Assembly (NCBI RefSeq): GCF_020509005.1
Contig: NC_063014.1
Coordinates: 2,728,001 to 2,792,000, forward strand
Origin: Fulvia fulva
Lineage: Eukaryota > Ascomycota > Dothideomycetes > Mycosphaerellales > Mycosphaerellaceae
Length of the DNA stretch: 64,000 nucleotides
Direction of reading: 5' to 3'
The position numbers were made by a program, and so were the translations under genes. Shown here piece by piece: positions 1-12,144 of this stretch (positions are counted from its first letter, which is position 1; each line of letters starts with the position of its first letter). The notes below the pieces were generated by a model. The model searched no databases and was not told the DNA's origin. It saw only the letters and a program-made list of their open reading frames with translations.

Positions 1-489
1 TAGTTATTCCTCTATAATACCAAAAGGAAGGGCAGACTAGAGGCCGCCTCCGCATTATATAGGAAGCTACAGCTCGCTATAGGTGTATGTTAGTCGTGAA
101 AGAGCCTAGTGAGGCACTGTCAGACTTTGACTAACTTAGAGGGTTGGAAGAGAAGCCTATGCCAATACCTTAGAAAGGTAGGCGAGCCTACTAGGAAGAG
201 TTGCTCTCAGGACATCGCGTTGTCCTCACTAACTGTTCCGTCTGAGAGAGCCGTAGTGTCTCAGAACACCCTCCCCTAAGAGAGCTACAGACAGTGTCTC
301 AGAAACACGATCCTTACGACCGACTTTCCTCGCTTTCTAGTGGACAGCCATTCTCTCTACCATCAACCTCGCGTTCGATTCACCTCCTATCGATCCGATC
401 GCGTACGAATGAATACATATCTTCTATAGGTAGCCATCCTGTCCTATATATAAAAGCATAGAGGAAACTAGACACAGCACCCTTAGTAG
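1..489. other. left edge, no gene recognised
   Basis: No open frame of interest is seen. The stretch has mixed composition with CpA and TpG still present, so it is little RIPed. A TATA-like run lies at about 447-456 and a short direct repeat (gtgtctcagaa) lies near 258 and 296. It could be the 5' leader or a diverged 5' LTR of the Copia element that follows, but it shows no visible match to the 3' LTR at 4921. Confidence 0.4.
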
Positions 490-532
490 GAGGAGAGCAG
501 CACCTATCCTAACCAAGGATAATTAGAGGACA

Positions 533-3500
533 TAGTTCTTATTGATACAAGACTATCTTGAAGCTCAAGATGTGCTTTGGGTTGTAGATAGAAGCCATCT
601 ATTATCAAGCACACCCAGCTTCTCAACACTATCTGAGTCATCAGATCCCTTACCTGGACTTGAAGAGTCAAGATACAGTCCAGTTGGGAGGAAAGCAAAT
701 GTAAAGGCAAGATATAAGATCTTCATCTGCCTTTCACAAGATGACTTAGACGAGGTGTTAGAGATGAGACAAGCTGGAGAGATCTGGCTTAAGATGAGGG
801 CAAAGTACAGCAAGGTTCATGCTGCATATGTAATGACAGTTGTTCAAGAATTGATCAACTTCAGAATGATAGATGGCATAACCATCAGACAGGCCTAGGT
901 CTACCTTGGCAATCTTGTAAGAAGGATTGCTGAAGTTGACCCAGCAGAGGCTCACTACAGAGAGCCTACAAGGAAGCTGAAGCATCTGCTTCAAGCCCTG
1001 CCTGAGGTGTATCTTGAGACCAAGAACACTATCCTGGCCTAGCTAGGACTGTCATATGAAGATTGTCTACAACTGCTTGAGTCACATAAATCTAGGCTAG
1101 AAGTTGCATCTAAGGAAACAGCAATGTTTGTAGGAAGAGGTTTCCAGGGCAAGATCACCTGCCATCTCTGTGATGGTGATCATGTGATCAAGGATTGCCC
1201 ACACCTCTCTAGAGCCAAGCATGCTGTCAGGAAGGACAAGCTCAACAGAGGAAACACCTCTGTTGCAAAGAGACAATCATCACCACCAAGAAGGAGGTCC
1301 CTATCCCCAAGCCTGAGGGACATCCTAGTGGTGATGAAGGACCTTACAAGGAAGAGCCTATGCAACCCAGGAAGACTCATCAGACCCTGAGACACCATCA
1401 GAGGATGATGAAGTTGATGAGGTTGCCCATTCAACTGTGGAAGCCAAAAGCAAGTACCCCTCCTTAGAGTGGTTGCTTGACTCTTGTGCTTCATCCCATA
1501 TGACTGACCAGGATTCACTTTTCAGGACCCTGAAACCTCTTCAGAAGAGGAAGTGGATCAAGGTTGGGGGTGGCTACCTACATGCCACACATGAGGGGAG
1601 TGCAGTGATGGGTGGTCCTTCTAGGAAGCAGATTGTCTTGAAGAATGTTTTGTTTGTTCCTGGCCTTGGAGTTAGCCTTGTTTCTTGGAATCAGTTCAGC
1701 CAACAGTTTGCTGTCCAACCACCCAGTTTCCCCCTCAAATCCCTTTCTGGAAAACCTGTTGTCCAGACAAAGCTAAGAGGGGGTGTTCCATTCATTCAAA
1801 GTGTTTTAGAGCAGCTTGAAGCTATGCCTCAAGCATATGCCTCTCTATAGGAGCATGACTTGGATCTGTCCAAGTTAGGTACACATTTTGAGTGTGAATT
1901 AGAACAGGCTATGACTGCCACTGAGTCCTAGGACCAGTGGGAGCTATAGCATAGAAGATGTGCACACCTTAGCAAGGGACTGCTAAGAAACCTGCATAGA
2001 GTCACTGACAGGAAAGATCCCATTCCTGTTCCTTCTGAACACCAGAACTGCAAGGTCTGCTCCCTTGCAAACATGAGGAAGTTCAAAGGACCTACCACAG
2101 AGAGGAAATGAGAGAGGCTGGCCCTCATCTCTATTGACATCTGTGGGCCTTTTCAAGGTGCAGTCTCAAGACTTGGCTTCAAGTACTGGCTTGAGATTGT
2201 AGACAACTTCTTAAGGAAGAAGTGGGTAATCCCTTTGGAGGCTAGAAGTGATGCTCCTACAGCTCTAAAGGAATAGAAGGTTCAGGAAGAGAACAGCTCA
2301 AGGTGTTTTCTATCTGCAATCCGTAGTGATGGTGCAAGGGAAATTCTTTCCTTACTAAAACAGTGGGAGAAGGAGTTTGGCATCCAGATAGACACAACTG
2401 ATGCCTACAACTCACTTCAGAATGGACCTGTAGAAAGGTCAATCCAAGCCTCTAAGAATACAGTGAGAGCTATGCTTGAGGACTCAAATATGCTAGTTGA
2501 ATTCTGGCTAGAGGCCCTTATTGCTCAAACTGTGGTCAGAAACAGACTTCCAAATGGACCAATAATAGATGGTACTACTCTTTTACCAGAAGAAGCCTTC
2601 ACTGGCCAGGTACCATCAGTTGACCATTTGAGGGTCTAGGGATGTAAAGCAGTGGTCTGTATAGACCCCAGATCCCAACCTCAAGGCTTGAGAAGTGACA
2701 AGCTCATGAATAGGGTTAAAGAAGTTGTCTTTGTTGGCTATGTGGAGAACACCACAAGGCAATGGCTCTTCTGGGAGCCTGACATGAAAGCCATCAAAAC
2801 ACACGGGCAAGTTGACTAGTTTGAGAATGAGAAGGGGGGTGATATGGATCTTGGCATCACCTTCACAAACCAGTCAAGCAGAGCCCTAAAGAGAAACCCC
2901 GTTGGAAGACCTCCTGCTCAGGTCTCCAGTTCATCAATGCAGCCACAGCAGCTCCAGGCAAAGCCTCTGTTTGTGCAACTTCCCCAACCTCCAAAAGACA
3001 TTAGAGAGTACCAGAAGATTGGAGTAGAGGGGACTCCAAGAAAAGAAAAGGAAGAGGAACTTGTTCAGGAGGATCAACCTCAACAGCCACCTCAGCTTGC
3101 AGGCAACAAGAGGTCAAGGGGGGATGAAGATGATGGCTCTGCTGAGCATGAAGCCAAGCATCATAGGGCATTGATTGCTCAGATGTTTCATCTTGATCCA
3201 ACTATGAGCTGGGTTGAGGAAATCCTGAATGATGTGGAGGGATATGCATTTGCTGCTGTTAGGCAGGCCATAGCCTACCAGCAGGAAGTGCCAATCCCAA
3301 AGTCCTATAAGGAGGCAGTGGGAGACCCCAATTAGGGACATATATGGAAAGAGGCAATCCAGAAAGAACTTATTGCCTTAGGAAGCAACAACACCTTGGA
3401 TCCAGTTGTACCACCAAGGGGTGCAAACCTGGTTACATCTAAGTAGGTTTTTGATGTGAAAAGAATGATCAGTGGAGCCATTGAAAAGTTCAAGGCAAGA

Positions 3501-4890
3501 CTGGTTATAAGAGGGTTTTCACAGAAATATGGTGTTGACTTTGAAGAGACCTTTGCACCTACTGTTAGGCATGATACCCTTAGGGTCTTCATAGCTATAG
3601 TATGTGAGAGAGATCTTAAGATGCACTAGGTGGATGTGAACAATGCTTTCACCGAAAGCAGCCTTCTTGAAGACATTTATATGATCCCACCCCTAGGTGT
3701 TGAAATTCCACCAAATATGGTCTTCAAGGTCCTTAGAAGCCTGTATAGACTGAAGTAAGCAGCTAGAGATTAGAACAAGCTCTGTGTTGCCAAGCTAGAA
3801 CAGATTAGATCCACCTAGTCCTAGGTAGATCTATGCCTACTTATCCACAGAGGAAGAGACATCATGGTCCTCACCTATGTGGATGACATCCCCATTATAG
3901 CTCTAAAGCTGTCAGATGTTCAGTGGTTCAAGGCTGAATTTAGAAGAGTGTTCAAGATCAAAGATCTTAGGGAACCTAAGAAGATCCTTGGAATGAGGAT
4001 TACAAGAAACAGGTTCCAAGGTACTGTAAAGCTTGATCAAGGATACTACATCCAAACTAACCTTGCCAAGATAGGCATCTATCCAGAGAAGGCCACACCC
4101 ACACTCTCACCTATAGACAGCTATGAGGATCTGAGACCTTCAGCTACTATAGATGAGAGGTGCAACAAACAGGAGTACTAGAGTTGCAATAGTACCTAGA
4201 TGTGGCCAATGACAATGACAAGGCCAGACCTTGCTTTCCCCCTTAGAAGAATCAGCTCATATGTTGCTGACCCTTCAAAGCAACATCTTAGAGCTTTGAA
4301 GAAACTCTCCAGATATCTGAGATCATACCCAGACCTGGGCTTGATGTACAGAAGAGGAGGAGGTTTTCACTAGGGATACTCAGATTCTGGTTATGCTATA
4401 GACAAGGCAGACAGAGTCTCAATCCTTAGACATGTGTGGTTCCTTTATAGATCACCTGTGTCCTAGATGAGTAGGAAGCAGAAGTCTGTTGCCACATCAA
4501 CAATGGAGGCTGAGTTCATAGCCATGAATGCAGTAGCCAAGCAGTTACAGTTTCTTGCTGTAGTCCTTAGAGAGATGAGGTGTCCTGACCTGGTTAGAGA
4601 GTGTTCATTCTAACCTAGGATCAAGGTAAGCAGTACTGTTGATGAGCTGAGACCCGTGAAGCTTATAGGTGACAACCAAGCAGCTTTGACCTTTGTCAAA
4701 GATGCCTATGTCCATAACAGGTCAAAGCATATTGATGTGGCATACCACTATGTCAGGGATCTCTAGTGGCAAAGGAAGATTGCAGTGGATTACTGCCACA
4801 CAAAGGACATAGTTGCTGATAGGCTGACTAAGCCCCTTAATGGCCAGCAGTTTCAAGACTTTGTAAGGCAGCTCTAGCTTGTACAAGGGA
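533..4890 (+). pseudogene. Copia gag-pol polyprotein, broken by nonsense mutations
   Basis: One reading path codes for a Copia polyprotein. Gag occupies about 533-1390 with a zinc knuckle CHLCDGDHVIKDC near 1157. The protease motif LDSCASSHMT is near 1477. The GAG-pre-integrase region (HRRCAHLS, CKVC) lies at 1950-2060. Integrase runs from about 2125 (SIDICGPF) to 2450 (NGPVERSI). Reverse transcriptase has VDVNNAFTES at 3630 and YVDD at 3876-3887. RNase H has MEAEF near 4504 and ends near VADRLTKPL at 4815. At least fifteen in-frame stops interrupt it, almost all TAG, and they fall where the family has Trp or Gln (for example SWMS and YQS positions). This is the pattern RIP leaves. No frameshift is needed over long stretches. 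No functional protein is expected. Confidence 0.85.
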
Positions 4891-4920
4891 TTGTTTAAGA
4901 CCTTCTGACCTGAGTAGGAG

Positions 4921-5150
4921 TGTTAAGAATATGCAGGTCATAGGGTCAACATTAGGTGCTTAGGGGGATTAGTAATCAGGGCTTGCTAGTCAAGTCCTAA
5001 GTATAGCTGTCCCTCCTGAAACACCTACACTATCAACTAGCGATACTGTATATAGATATACGCTATCCTAATAGGTCCTTCTTCATTCACATAATCTATA
5101 ATTCCCATCTTCTACGGCTACGCAATCCGTACCTATTTAACAGCCTATAT
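4921..5150 (+). repeat. 3' LTR of Copia copy 1
   Basis: It begins TGTTAAGAAT directly after the polypurine tract, at the position equivalent to the LTR start of copy 2 (30421, TGTTACGAAT). The first bases of the two LTRs are alike (TGTTAmGAATATrsAGGTCA-type), which fixes the start. The 3' end is approximate, because the LTR runs into the RNase H remnant of another Copia element. Confidence 0.6.
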
Positions 5151-5159
5151 AGTTAGCTA

Positions 5160-5690
5160 GAAAACCTAGGTAATAACTACGAATTCTTGAGAGTATTAGA
5201 CACGTCCTACGGTATAAATAATAATAGGACTAGCTTAAATAGCTAGGTCTTTATACTATTTAGTAGACTAGTAGATCATAAGGTATTTAAATAAATTACT
5301 ATTACTAAGTCCTTAATGGAGGCTAAGCTACTCGGGCTTTTATAAGCCGCTTTAGAGCTTATACGGTAGAAAAGAATCTTTACTAAAATATACCTCTAGT
5401 TTAATTAGCGTACCTACCTATACTACGATAATACGTAGACTATCCGCCTTATTAACTAATAAGGGCAAAGGCTTAATACAAAGCTACGCTACGTTAATAT
5501 CTACTACTACTAGCTCCGATAGCGAGACTAGCGCGGAGATATTAAGATTAAGTATCCTAATACTAACGATATATCTATAGACGGGCTAACTAAGCTACTT
5601 CTAGTATAGAAGTATAAGTACTTCGTTAAGCTACTTAATATAACTAAGGAAGGAGTAGACCTATATACCTTAGTACCCTCTATAACCGTA
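5160..5690 (+). pseudogene. RNase H end of a second, different Copia pol (fossil)
   Basis: A plus-strand frame reads through the Copia RNase H signature: KSLMEAKLLGLL near 5310, then YYDNT at about 5424, NTKLRYVNI near 5480, and DGLTKLLL near 5580. Stops lie at Gln or Trp positions. Only the C-terminal part of pol is present. The family differs from copies 1 and 2, and CpA and TpG are almost gone. This is the first piece of the strongly RIPed block. Confidence 0.7.
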
Positions 5691-6180
5691 TTAGGAGGTA
5701 ACGGCTAATAGTCTAAGAAGCCCGTAGTAGCGGCCTTACCTTATCTCGAAACGAACACCGAACGGCTTTATCTTTACGGATACCTCTCTAGAAGCGCTAG
5801 TAGGCGTAAAATACGGCTACTAGTAGCTACTAATACTATAGATAATAATAGCGCTGGAGTAAGCGCCTACTATATACTAGGTACGGCCCTAGTACTATTA
5901 CTAATAAGTATTTCTCGGACTCCTATTAGCTAATAGCGTAAGGGCGAGAAACATCTCTATTACTAGTAGTAGCGTACGCGCGCGCAATAAAAGTAGCGCG
6001 TCTAATTAGAATATAAGAATTACCTCTAACCTACTACTAGTAATAATACTACTACCTTATTACTATCCTATCCGCTACTTTCGTACCTTATATATATATA
6101 TATATATATATATTGTTTATTATACTGTTATAGAGCCTGTTAGCCTATATAGCTATACTACCTACTTCTAGTTACAAAGG
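5691..6180. other. RIPed non-coding, probable LTR debris with (TA)n run
   Basis: No coding frame could be followed. The stretch follows directly on a Copia RNase H end, where a 3' untranslated region and LTR would lie. A dinucleotide (TA)n run of about 20-24 bases lies near 6088-6112. Confidence 0.35.
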
Positions 6181-8390
6181 GGAAACTCGTATTATAGAGT
6201 AAAAACCCCCTCTCCTCTCCTATACGTTCTTAACCTTAAGTTCTTTCGTGTTTTCCTTATTAGGGGTACACTAGTGTTATAGGCCTACCCTAATAACTAC
6301 CCTATCTATACCCCCTTGACCTCCCGCCTCTTCTCTATCTACTCCTCTGTCTTACTAGCTAGCGCGAACTGTTTAAGACAGCCCTACTATAGTATCTACT
6401 ATACTATCCGTCTTACGTCTCGCTTATCCGTTACGATTAACTAGTAGTCGCGTCTTACTACCTTAGCTCTCTACTAGTATCGTCCTTCTACCTATTACGG
6501 GCACCGTAGTATTATATACTCCGGGTTCTATAACGGGTAGCTATACTAGTATACTAGGCTATATACGTCCGGGACTTTCCTTCTATATAGGTAGGCCCTT
6601 AACCCGATATATTCGGACCTAATCTATATCGCGATGCTTACTCCGGCCCTTATTAGGTCACGGTAGAGTAGGTAGTTATGTCTCTAGAAGGGGCGTAAGG
6701 CTAGGGGTCCTCGATTTAGTAGGGGATTCTCTTTCTATTCCTATTCCTAAAGGCAGCCCGCTACCTACTCTACGAGGCTTTACGTCTTTACCTTATTGCC
6801 CTTTTTCCTCCGTGCCTTTTCCTCCTCCTCCTTCCTCTCTAACCACTCCTAGGTTCGCTTAACGACTTTAAACGTACGTAGGTCGTCTTGCTTTTAGCTT
6901 TAACGTACCCTAAGGCTAGGTAGTCGGTCGTACCTCCTAGCGATCTTCTCCGTAGAGTCCCAAATAGCTTATTATACTAGATAATCCGCCGTCTTCCTAG
7001 CGTATTAGATCCTCATTCCCTTAATATATTGTTTAATCGGGGGGACCCTGTCTCTACCTCTACTACTCTCGTTAGCGTTATCTTATAGGCTCCTAGTATC
7101 CGTCTAAGGCTCGCGGCCTACGTCCGGTTTAGGGGTCCCTCTATCCGCTTCGGGATCGGTTTACCTACTCCTCCTATCCCCTATATCTAGGCCCCGTAGA
7201 GTATTACTAGTTTTACGATCGTCTTATATATAATCCTTGCCTTATTAAACGTAGCTCCCTATATTAACGTTATGAGTCTAGTTATTATAGCCTCGTTAAC
7301 CTAGGCTCTATTCTAGGCTTTCCTAATCTAGGGATTCTAGCTAAGCTTAGGGTCTAGCTAGATTCCTAGGACTCGTAATTCGGGAGATAGCTTCGTTATG
7401 TAACCCTAGATAGTTACCGTTACTTATATATTATAGTAGGTTCTTGCCTTACTAAAGTGGATAAGCTAGTACTTTTCCGGGGCGAAACGGGCGCCGTATC
7501 GACATGCCTATTCCTCGTATACCTCGTATCTTTCTATAAGTAGCCGGTAGTTTTCTTCGGTCGTCGTTAACTAGACTAGGATGTTCGTATCGTCGACAAA
7601 CCCCGAGGCCGACGTTTATAGTAAGGTGAGTAGTAGGATTAGGTCCGCTATAAAGATTAAGAAGAGGATTAGGGATAGTATTAAGCCCTAGGGGATCCCG
7701 TATTCTATATATATAAGGTTGTCCTCCTTACGCTTCCTAAGGACAATCTACGTTATTCTCTCCTTAAGGAAGGAGTTTACGAAACTTATTACCTACCGCG
7801 GGATTCCTTTTTACCGTAGGATATAGAGGAGTCGCTCGTAGGAGACGTTATCGAATGCCCCTAAGATATCGAGAGATAATAGTAATGTAACCCTGTTCCG
7901 TCTATAGTAATAGAGAGTATAAATCTGTTCGGTAATAAGCTCTATAGCCGTTAGGGTAGATCGTTTACTCCTACTACCTATCTATGTCTCTAGGAGTAGG
8001 TTGTTATCCTCGACGAGCTATATAATTCTTCTTAGTACGACCTTCTCTAGTACCTTTCTAATTGTACTTAGGAGTACGATCGGCCTATAGGACTTTAGCT
8101 TTATATAGTCTTTCTTCTATAGCTTCTTTAGGACGACTATAAGGGACCGCCTAAATGGCTATAGGTAGTACCCCTTACGTAGGTAAGCCGTAAACAGTTC
8201 GGCGAGGTGTAGGGCGACCTCCTCTTTATATTCTTTAAGGGAGAGGTTTGGGATACCGTCGGGTCCCGGGGCCTTACGGCCCTTTAGCTTTCCTATAATC
8301 TCCTTTATCTCCTCCTCGCCTACTATCTAGTATATATCGAGTGGCTCCGGGTAGATCGTTCCCTCTATATCCGTTAGGCATACCTTATAT
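6181..8390 (-). mobile_element. Tad/I-like LINE, 5'-truncated, minus strand
   Basis: Read on the minus strand, the sequence carries a LINE reverse transcriptase. The motifs are APGPDGIPNLSLKEY near 8265, LDILGAFDNVSYERLL near 7860, and FVDDTNILV near 7595, followed by the thumb and C-terminal region down to about 6450 and a 3' untranslated part to 6181. The endonuclease and ORF1 are missing, so this is a typical 5' truncation at about 8390. Stops are mostly TAG at Trp or Gln sites. The protein is the same type as in the LINEs at 12.1, 21.7 and 30.6 kb but not a near-identical copy. Confidence 0.8.
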
Positions 8391-8853
8391 ATAGTATATA
8401 CTTACCTAGAACAAAAAGGTGTTACTACCCTAAGGTAATAACCTTTAAAAGTATAGAAAGTAAGGTACCCTAAAGGTACCTTTTTAACTTTCCGATACCG
8501 TTACTCTAGTATTACCTATTAGAGCCCTATTACCGAAGTAAGCTCTATCGTAGATAGCCTAGTATATTACGCTACTAACTAGTATCTTATATACCCTAGG
8601 GGTAGAGCGAGCTCTCTTACTATTCGCCGGAGTAAAATAACTTAGTATAGAGCGATTACCGGACAATTTAATAAAGTTAAGCGGACGATAATAAGTTTAT
8701 ATAATAGGACTAGAGACTACCTCTAGATTAAACTTAGGACCTCTAATATTTACCGGTAGGTAAGATAATTATACGGCTAAGTAAAAGTCCGTATAACGGG
8801 ACTATTACCTAAGCTATCTTATTAGTAATAGTTATATAATCTATAACTTATAA
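8391..8853. other. RIPed stretch, nothing recognised
   Basis: CpA and TpG are strongly depleted and no coherent frame was found. It lies between a truncated LINE and a pogo-type transposon and may be the target sequence into which the transposon inserted, since the flank resumes at 10724. Confidence 0.3.
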
Positions 8854-8855
8854 TA

Positions 8856-8924
8856 ACGTACTTTACTACCGAGCGGGCTATACTACCGAGCGGGCTACTT
8901 TTGCTAAGAACTATACTACTTCTA
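8856..8924 (+). repeat. left terminal inverted repeat of the pogo element
   Basis: It starts acgtactttactaccgag and pairs with the reverse complement of about 10653-10721 with only a few mismatches, all of them transitions or single changes. It contains two tandem copies of a 17-bp word that are probable transposase-binding sites. That role is inference from other Tc1-like elements with compound TIRs. Confidence 0.75.
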
Positions 8925-8969
8925 CTTTAATTACGACGGTATCTTAACATAATAACATCCTATAGAATC

Positions 8970-10640
8970 GTTACTAGGAGGACAATTCCTCTTTAGATTC
9001 TTCGCTATCTAGTAAGTCTACTTGATAGATACGTACGTTATGCCCCGACTCGCGCTATCGCTTATAGCGTCGTAGCTTTAGTACTAGCCGAACACTATCT
9101 AGCGACTCTCTACTCACTTCCTACCTCCTAGTATCCTCTAGAGGTATTAATTACGACGCCTTATCTAAGGTTAGAGACCCTCTAGACTAAATATACTTAC
9201 GCTGCCGTGCTTTCCGCTATATAAGGGCCTCTTTAGACTTACGTAGCTCACTAATCTCGCTTTATTTAAGAGCTATCTAATACGCTATCTCTCTACTCCC
9301 TTTTATAAGCTAATATACTCCGTCCTATAACGATTTTAGCGATAAACCTGCCCGGGCACGCATTTTGTTCGTTACTAGTGTCGATTAAGAGTCGAATTAT
9401 TTTATAGTTCGTAGTGTCTTCGACTCCTAAGGGGTAGACTCCGGAGCTAGAGGGGTTAGCGTACGTAGCTTAATATTAAGCTTATCTATCACTACCTCTA
9501 GATATAATAGAACTAAACACGCGCCTCTAAAGCTCGATATAATGTTCTCCTATCTAAATATAGCGTTATAGGCTGCCCGGAAGGCGCGTAGAAACTCTAC
9601 TTTATCGATATAAGTAATACGCTAGCGTACTAAGCCCGAGAGCTAAGTACCGTATACCTTCTTTAAAGGCAAATAGTAACCTGTATCTAATAGCTAGAGT
9701 AAGTACGAGGCGTACGATAGTATATATAGGGCTAAGATCTTATATTCCTTATATAGATTCTAGAATGCCTTCGAGTTATAGCTCTCGTAGCTATCGATAA
9801 TAAGTAGTCTCTATACCCTAGTCGTATAAGCTATAGTATACTTTAAGAAATGCTCTAGCTACCGTATATCGAACTTATTATTAGTCTAGCCGTTCTCTAT
9901 TCGCCCGATTGTCTAGTCTAGACCTAAGTTGCCGTCTTAGTACTAGGTACTAATATACTATCTACCTATAAGGATAACGTAGGGTAGGAGCGCTATTCCG
10001 TCTATATAGATAGCCTTAATCACTATTACCTATTCTTTGTTACTCTATTAAACGACCTTTCTCTTTCTACTACGCCTTTCTAAGCCCGTAACGACGCTCT
10101 AAGACGTAATAATACCTATTATAAACCCTATCTCGTCGAAGTTATAGATGTCCTAGTTAAGGATGCTATACTTCTCCTATATATTACCTATAAGTAAGAA
10201 CTACTTCTTAATAACGTCTAGATCTTCTATTAGGGCTCGCTAACGATCGTATCTACGTGTTATACGAACCTTTAGCTCACGGTACCGCCTAATAAACCTG
10301 TCTATCTAATTAAGACTAGCGGGCTTAAGACCCTTCTCTTATAGTAATAAATCGGCTATTACTCGTATACTAGCTTTTAATAGCGGAAAACCTCTAAGAT
10401 CTAGCTCGAGTATGTACTCAAGTATCACCCTCTCTTCTAGCTCTATAAGCTTCTTCGAATTAGGCTCGTAGTCACCCCGAGGAGGTCGTCTATTCAATCG
10501 ATACCCTAGTATAGTTCGAGACGCGTTATATACCTTTATAGCAAGTCGATTCGTGATTATCGCGTCGCGTTTGGTAGCCTAGACAGCTAAGGTCAGTTTG
10601 GCCTCGTTAAAAGACAATATACGCTATAATAGTAGTTATA
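8970..10640 (-). pseudogene. pogo/Fot1 transposase (HTH_CENP-B + DDE_1), RIPed
   Basis: The minus-strand translation between about 10040 and 9440 gives the DDE_1 core: GLDWTIGRIENGWTNNKF near 9900, RLLIIDSYESYNS near 9790, ALYILSYASYLLWLLD near 9700 and GYYLPLKKVYG near 9660. These match the conserved order DNGW, LILDGHSSH, PAHSSHILQPLDVG and FSPLK of pogo-like transposases. Stops sit at Trp and Gln positions and key residues have been replaced by RIP transitions (G to S and H to Y in the second motif). The N-terminal helix-turn-helix part should lie at 10050-10640 but was not resolved residue by residue. Confidence 0.75.
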
Positions 10641-10652
10641 TAGCTATATCTA

Positions 10653-10721
10653 TAGAAGTAGTACAGTTCTTAGTAAAAGTGGCCCGCTCGGTAGTATAGG
10701 CCGCTCGGTAGTAAAGCACGT
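10653..10721 (-). repeat. right terminal inverted repeat of the pogo element
   Basis: It ends in agtaaagcacgt followed by TA, and is the mirror of the left repeat. It also carries two copies of the ccgctcggtagta word. Confidence 0.75.
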
Positions 10722-10723
10722 TA

Positions 10724-12140
10724 TAGATAATAATAGTAGTAGTGAGGTAAGATATAAAGGAATAAAGAAGGGGTATAAAGCTTACCTTACTTACCTTAGC
10801 TTACTTTACTTAAAATAGCTCACTTACCCTTACTATAGTAGTAGTAATACCGAGGGCCTAACGTTACTACTATAGGTAGGGGGGTAGTTATAATAGGGTA
10901 TACGCGATTATATAGGAGTTAGCTTATTTACTCTAGCGTACTAGCTAAGGGGGTATATCGTAATCCGAGCGTATATATAGGTAATAGCCTATTATCAAAA
11001 CCTAAGGCTACGTATACTAAGAATTAGGTAACTAATTAGTTACCTATAGCCTCTTTAAGAGTAATACTTGTCTATTCTAGGTAGATATATATAATATATA
11101 ATCTACTTTCAAAACACCCTATATAAGTCTATATAATAACTTTTTATATAAATAACGTAATAACTATACCTTCCGCTATCGACATAAAGTTTCGAAGCTA
11201 GAGTCTAATTAGTACGGCGCCCCGCGTACGGCTATAAATACTATAGCAGAATACGGAATAGTTAGGACCCCGTACTAGGGTTACTCGACCCTTACTATAG
11301 CCCCTATAATATAACTTTTATACGCGAAGACGCTATATAAAGGCGCCGATGTTATAGCCCGACTATATACTCTTTATCGTAACAGATTTAACGATAATAA
11401 ATTTCAGTATCCTTACTACAATGCTCGCGCTAATAGCGATAAGCCTAGCGGCCCCTAAATTACGGGTAGGGCCTCTATTCGTCCGCTCGAAGTTATAGAC
11501 TTATACTAATATCCCGCTAGGCCTATATTAAGAGGAGCAACTACTACTCTATTAACGGTAGCGATTATTTTCCTTATAATAAGGGGAGAGCGTATGAGGT
11601 TAGTAGAAATAGGTATATTAGATTGTAGAGTATAGCTAGGGCTAGGTATACTAACGAGATAGGGATGTATACTCCGATTAGTAATAATAGTAAAAGGTAT
11701 AGTCGGGCGGATTATTCTACGTAAAGGGTAATCGAATGAAGCTCCGTCGAGTCTCGGCCTTCTCCTAATATTAAGAAAATATACTACATCTTTAATTAAA
11801 CAACTTTGCTTATTTACGCGCTAATCTAGTATAATAGATCATTGCCTACTACTTTCTCGTCTACTTATATACGTATTAAGCTTATTTAGCTTTGTGCTAT
11901 CTAGCCGGTCAAGAATCTATAACGTCTATATTGTAGCTCGTCCTTTAAAGGTAACATATTCAATATATTATCTAAACCCTAGTAAATATCCTACTCGCCA
12001 ATTCTAGTATATACTTAGGACTCTCTAGCGCCTCCGCATTTTCCTCCTTAAAGTCCGCTATCGTGATCTTAGGATCACTAAATGTCTTGCCGTACTTACT
12101 ATTATAGTATATATTTATAGCGAGCTATTTATAGCTATTG
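10724..12140. other. RIPed stretch, no gene identified
   Basis: CpA and TpG are strongly depleted. Around 11200-11560 there are partly coherent frames but none could be assigned to a family. A run of plain TA-rich sequence is found near 11080-11140. It may continue the segment interrupted by the pogo element (8391-8853). Confidence 0.3.
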
Positions 12141-12144
12141 GTAT

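Larger units (their letters stand above)
490..5150 (+). mobile_element. Ty1/Copia LTR retrotransposon, copy 1 (moderately RIPed)
   Basis: A complete Copia order (gag, protease, integrase, reverse transcriptase, RNase H) is read on the plus strand. It ends in a purine-rich tract (gagtaggag) and a 3' LTR that starts at 4921. No matching 5' LTR is visible in the first 489 bases, so the element is either 5'-truncated or starts outside the window. CpA and TpG are still common here, unlike in the block from 5.2 kb onward, which suggests a younger insertion or fewer rounds of RIP. A second copy of the same family lies at 26.5-30.5 kb. Confidence 0.85.
8856..10721 (-). mobile_element. Fot1/pogo-type (Tc1-mariner) DNA transposon
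   Basis: The element is bounded by inverted repeats of about 69 bp, 8856-8924 and roughly 10653-10721. Each contains the 17-bp word tactaccgagcgggcta, or a close variant, twice in tandem. A TA dinucleotide flanks both ends (8854-8855 and 10722-10723), matching the TA target duplication of this superfamily. The single gene reads on the minus strand. It is about 1.87 kb long, the usual size for fungal Fot1/pogo elements. Confidence 0.8.

Noticed and set aside
533..4890. Stop-codon readthrough or TAG recoding in Copia copy 1, because almost all stops are TAG
   Set aside because: TAG is exactly what RIP makes from CAG and TGG, one TGA and some TAA also occur, and the cellular genes in the window use normal stops including TAG.
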